Origin: Gnetum montanum
Lineage: Eukaryota; Streptophyta; Gnetopsida; Gnetales; Gnetaceae
Assembly (NCBI GenBank): GCA_015680685.1
Contig: MNCI01033650.1
Coordinates: forward strand, 906,596-970,595
Direction of reading: 5' to 3'
DNA: 64,000 nucleotides
Part shown: one piece after another, positions 61,023-64,000 of the stretch
Layout: each line of letters begins with the position of its first letter
Position numbering within the stretch: position 1 is the stretch's first letter
Made by a program: the position numbers and the translations under genes
Notes under the pieces: model-generated
Database searches by the model: none
What the model saw: only the letters and a program-made list of their open reading frames with translations
Told to the model about the DNA's origin: nothing

Positions 61023-64000
61023 ATGGCTCTTAAGATTTATGTGGAGCTTGCAAAGGTTAAGGAGGTGAAGAATACCCTGGGGTGTGCAACACAGGTGCAC
61101 GTTGTAGCACAAAAGAGCATGATGTTGACCTAGTAGGTTACTATGTTTCCTTCGCCTTTTCATTTTGTGCCTTCTGTTATTCTCTACTTTCGTTTTGCAT
61201 CCTATTCATTTTGCATCCATTCTTGGCTACCTGTGTTTTTTGTGGTCACATCATTTTGGCCCTTGCATCGTCGCTATTGCCGTTTTGGCCGTGGAAGATG
61301 CATAAATGTTACGCCATAGTTGCATGCAAGGCTGCTGAAACCACCACCACTGTGGTTGTCAAAACCGCCGGGGCTGGGGTAGTTTAAGTTGCTTAACCTT
61401 CACGTGGCATAACGTAGAACCCTTAGGAGGGCTAGGCCATGTGTGATGCGATGGGGTGACACGTGATTTGTTAGGGCATGCTGTCAATTATTCTATTGCT
61501 ATGCTAGGCTATTTGCATGTTCTTGCTGGGCTTTCACACCCTTGCTAAGCTATGTGCGGGTAGAGGATTATGCTATGCTATATGGGTGAATTTCTAGGCA
61601 TTGCTACGTTGTGCATGTATTGCCCTTAGATATGATGCTAACATTTGCTGATTGTGTTATGCAGGGTGGGACTGAAGTCTAGGCTAATTATTTTGGAAAT
61701 TAGAGGGGTCCTGTGTCATGTGAGCAGACTTGTGGCTAATGCTCCTCCTCCCCAGATATGTATGGGAGAGCGAGGGATCTGGTTCAAGAAAGGGGCACAG
61801 GGCTTTCTAAAATTCCTCCTTGACCACCTCAGCATGATCATTTGGTCCTCCTTGGAGGGGGATGAGGTAGTCAGCATAATAGAATCCATTTTGCCTAGGG
61901 CAAGCCAAGGCATTCTGAGGTTTCTAATTGACGGGGCAATCACGAGCAGGCAGGAAGAATGATCCAGTCAACATCCAATAGGTTTAAGGCACTTGGCCTG
62001 GATCTAGGATATGCCCGAGTATAGCTGCTACCACAGTTTCAACACATTGTTCCTCATACATTTTATGAAGACGTGCTTCCCGAATCCTCAAGGAACTATT
62101 TATTGTGCTGGCGGGTGAGTTTTTTGCAACCTTGTTCTGCTGTGTTGGTGCGATGTTGGCCGTAGCGGCCTAATGCTAACAGTCTACGTTTACTATTAGG
62201 TTCTTCATCAAAGAGGATGGGGTTCATGACACACCGACTCTACTGGCTATAGCACAACGATCCCTACAGGAGTTCTCTTCTACTGAGAACCTGTGGGTGA
62301 GTGTGATTGGGCAATGCAGGGGCGAGTACCACACCTACCCAGACATATATTCCCCCATCTACAATCAATGTAAGAGACAGGGCTGGTTGGATGGGGAGTG
62401 GGTGAAACCCTTCAAATCGATCACGGTTGAAAAGTTCTAATTGAACTCCCACAATTCCCACTACCATACCGACCTAGTAGGTCAAGCAGTAAGTGCCATA
62501 TGCTTAAGTTTCTTTGGAAATTTTGAATTCTCTGCATGTTTTGCTAAAAAAATTTTGTGGAATTGTTGCAGGGGCAAAGGAGCCTCAGGAGGTGATGGTG
62601 GTAACTGCTGAGGCACAGGGGGTGAATGTCTACTTCAAGTATGGGAACGTAGAAAATAGCCAACACTAGCTGAATGGTAGATCCTCAGACTTCTTGGTCC
62701 ATAACATCGAAAAGGTGGGGCTTACGGATTTATTCTTGGCCCCAAATCTAGGCGTTCCTACCACCGATATGCTCTCCTTGGTTGAATACTTTTTTGACAA
62801 GGTGGACCAATTTTCCTTGCACGTGCATGGTGTGTGGGTGATCATTAACATTAATGACCAGTTGTTCATGGATTTTTTCAATGTCCTTGCTGAAGGCATT
62901 CCGATAGGGTCGAAATCCAAGATAGAGTTGATCCTCCAGAAGAAGGACATTCAGGAGTGGTTGGGGCTCACCATGGAGCACAAGGGGCTCCCTATGGATA
63001 AGCTCAAAAAAGGACCTGCCAAGGAGATTTACCCCATTTTTTGTGCTCATGCATTCCCCCAATTTCTCACCCAGGGAAAGGTCCTGGGGCTCGAGCAGGC
63101 CTGGATAATGCTTGAGGTTATGGAGGAGGGGACCTATTACAACTGGGCTGAGTTCCTGTGTAAAGGCTTATAGGCTAAAATCTTGGGGCACCATACGAAA
63201 ATGGAGTCCCGTTCCAACATCCATTATGCCTTCTACATAGGCTATCTTAAGCACTTCATGGAGTTCCTGGTGGTTCAGGAGAAAGGAGGCTAGGTTGCAC
63301 AAAATCATGACAAGATTTCTAGACCTTGGATTCGCTTGATTTTTTGGACCATATGAGCCTAGGATCCCCCAGAAGTAATTGGGGAGTCGTTTTCTATAAC
63401 AAAAAAGGATCAGGTGGCCCGCAACATTCGCGGCCAGGACAACGTGGGCGAGACACCCACCACCATGGATAGTAGTGTGTCATGGGGTGAATGTCTCATG
63501 GCTGAGATTGTGGCTAGCAAGTTGTAGTGAAAGAGGCCTCCTCCTATTGGGGAAACCCTTTGCATGGGGGAAGGGGAGGGACAAAGATTACGGCTTAAAT
63601 TGCAGAGGATGCAACCCCCTATTGGTAAGTGCTTTTGTTAAATGCTCGGTTTGTTGTAGTCAGCTACGCTATGCTACGCTAGATGGCATAGCATAGCATA
63701 GCATTTGTCTTAGGCTAACTTGCTTTGAGCTAATGCAAATGCATTTTTTAATCATCAGAAGAAAAAGAGGAAGAAGAAGAAGGTAATGAAGAGGTGTCAG
63801 CCCTTAGGATAGGGATGACCAATGAAGATGTAGGGGCCCCAGTCTCAAAGAGAAGGGTACTGGTTGAAAGGCAAAGAGCTCCTACCATTAAGGCATGGAC
63901 TCTTGTTATTAGGGAGAACCCTCCTACTGGCAAGGAGGAGCCTCCCTTGAATAAAAAATGCACTAGTATCCTTGAAGGAAAGGGACTAGCGCATGAAGAG
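61023..64000 (+). pseudogene. Antisense spliced accessory gene, R5 copy, cut by the window end
   Basis: Inferred exons: 61023-61134, 61665-62114, 62200-62488, 62572-63624 and 63759 to beyond the window. Introns 2, 3 and 4 start GTGAGT, GTAAGT and GTAAGT and end TTAG, GCAG and TCAG; the intron 1 donor is GTTACT. Exon 2 has GERGIWFKKGAQGFLKFLL. Exon 4 has HGVWVIININDQLFMDFFNV, IQEWLGLTMEHKGLPMD, IYPIFCAHAFPQFLTQGKV, IHYAFYIGYLKHFMEFLVV and NIRGQDNVGE. Exon 5 starts with an acidic run, EEKEEEEEGNEEV. It reads opposite to R5 gag-pol. A stop early in exon 1, one near 63171 and others mark decay. Exon 4 equals the R6 exon 4 length exactly. Confidence 0.7.
63658..63706. repeat. LTR-like palindrome inside intron 4 of the accessory gene (R5)
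   Basis: CAGCTACGCTATGCTACGCT followed by AGATGGCATAGCATAGCATAGC. It is the same class as in the LTRs and in intron 4 of R4. Confidence 0.55.

Larger units (their letters stand above)
18338..64000 (-). mobile_element. R5: minus-strand Tat-like element, split by R6 and R7
   Basis: Its pieces are the 3' LTR (18338-19916), the 3' tail (19917-20923), array a (38956-39243), integrase (39244-40436), RNase H, RT and pol start (57793-60110), array c and the opposite-strand accessory gene (60180-64000). It continues past the window. Removing R6 joins the tail to the array, and removing R7 rejoins pol in frame (LGGL, then TYAQRDAIR). Gag, protease and the 5' LTR are outside the window. Confidence 0.8.

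Noticed and set aside
60924-61133. Longer N-terminus of the accessory protein starting before 61023
   Set aside because: It lacks an ATG at its start, and the corresponding upstream stretch in R4 is not alignable as coding, so the shared MA-PK start was preferred. An ATG at 60960 in R5 remains possible.

Overview
The window is plant nuclear heterochromatin made almost entirely of nested Ty3/gypsy LTR retrotransposons. I see no ordinary host gene, tRNA, rRNA or CRISPR. The plant assignment rests on Tat/Ogre-like pol genes (RT with YVDD, a degenerate gypsy RNase H, a second archaeal-type RNase H, then a zinc-finger integrase), LTRs of 1.4-1.8 kb with TATA boxes, 5-bp target duplications, and coding decay that looks mostly like C-to-T deamination. 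A land plant with a large genome is likely; the species cannot be read from the sequence.

Layout, with elements named left to right. R8 (1-295, minus) is an LTR end inserted in R1. R1 (296-5898, plus) has the end of RT, both RNase H domains, integrase and a 3' LTR. It sits in the gag of R2 (5899-8581, minus), of which gag and the 5' LTR are visible. R2 sits in the 3' tail of R3 (8582-11784, plus). R3 sits in the pol of R4 (11785-18337, minus). R5 (18338 to beyond 64000, minus) abuts the protease end of R4 and is itself split by two long elements with both LTRs. R6 (20924-38955, plus, 18,032 bp) lies in its 3' tail. R7 (40437-57792, minus, 17,356 bp) lies inside its pol, between RNase H and integrase, with the target duplication CAATC.

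The most interesting feature is an accessory gene between protease and reverse transcriptase, on the strand opposite to gag-pol. It is seen in R4 (12923-17440), R6 (31750-27490) and R5 (61023 to the window end). It has its own TATA box about 140-160 bp before the proposed start, seven exons and six introns. Most splice sites are GT-AG and shared between copies, and exon lengths are conserved (exon 4 is 1053, 1053 and 1051 bp). Because it is antisense, its introns would not be removed from the genomic RNA and can survive retrotransposition. R7 has a shorter, different content in the same slot, ending in a plausible terminal exon.

Tandem arrays separate the modules: one after integrase, one after protease and one before RT. 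All carry the core TAAACTAG on the gag-pol sense strand next to a short inverted repeat (GTC/GAC, GGTC/GACC or GGCC/GGCC). The inferred element plan is LTR, primer site, tandem-repeat leader, gag-protease, array, antisense gene, array, RT-RNaseH-RNaseH-integrase, array, 3' tail, polypurine tract, LTR. All gag and pol copies carry stops or frameshifts, so no element here is autonomous as written.
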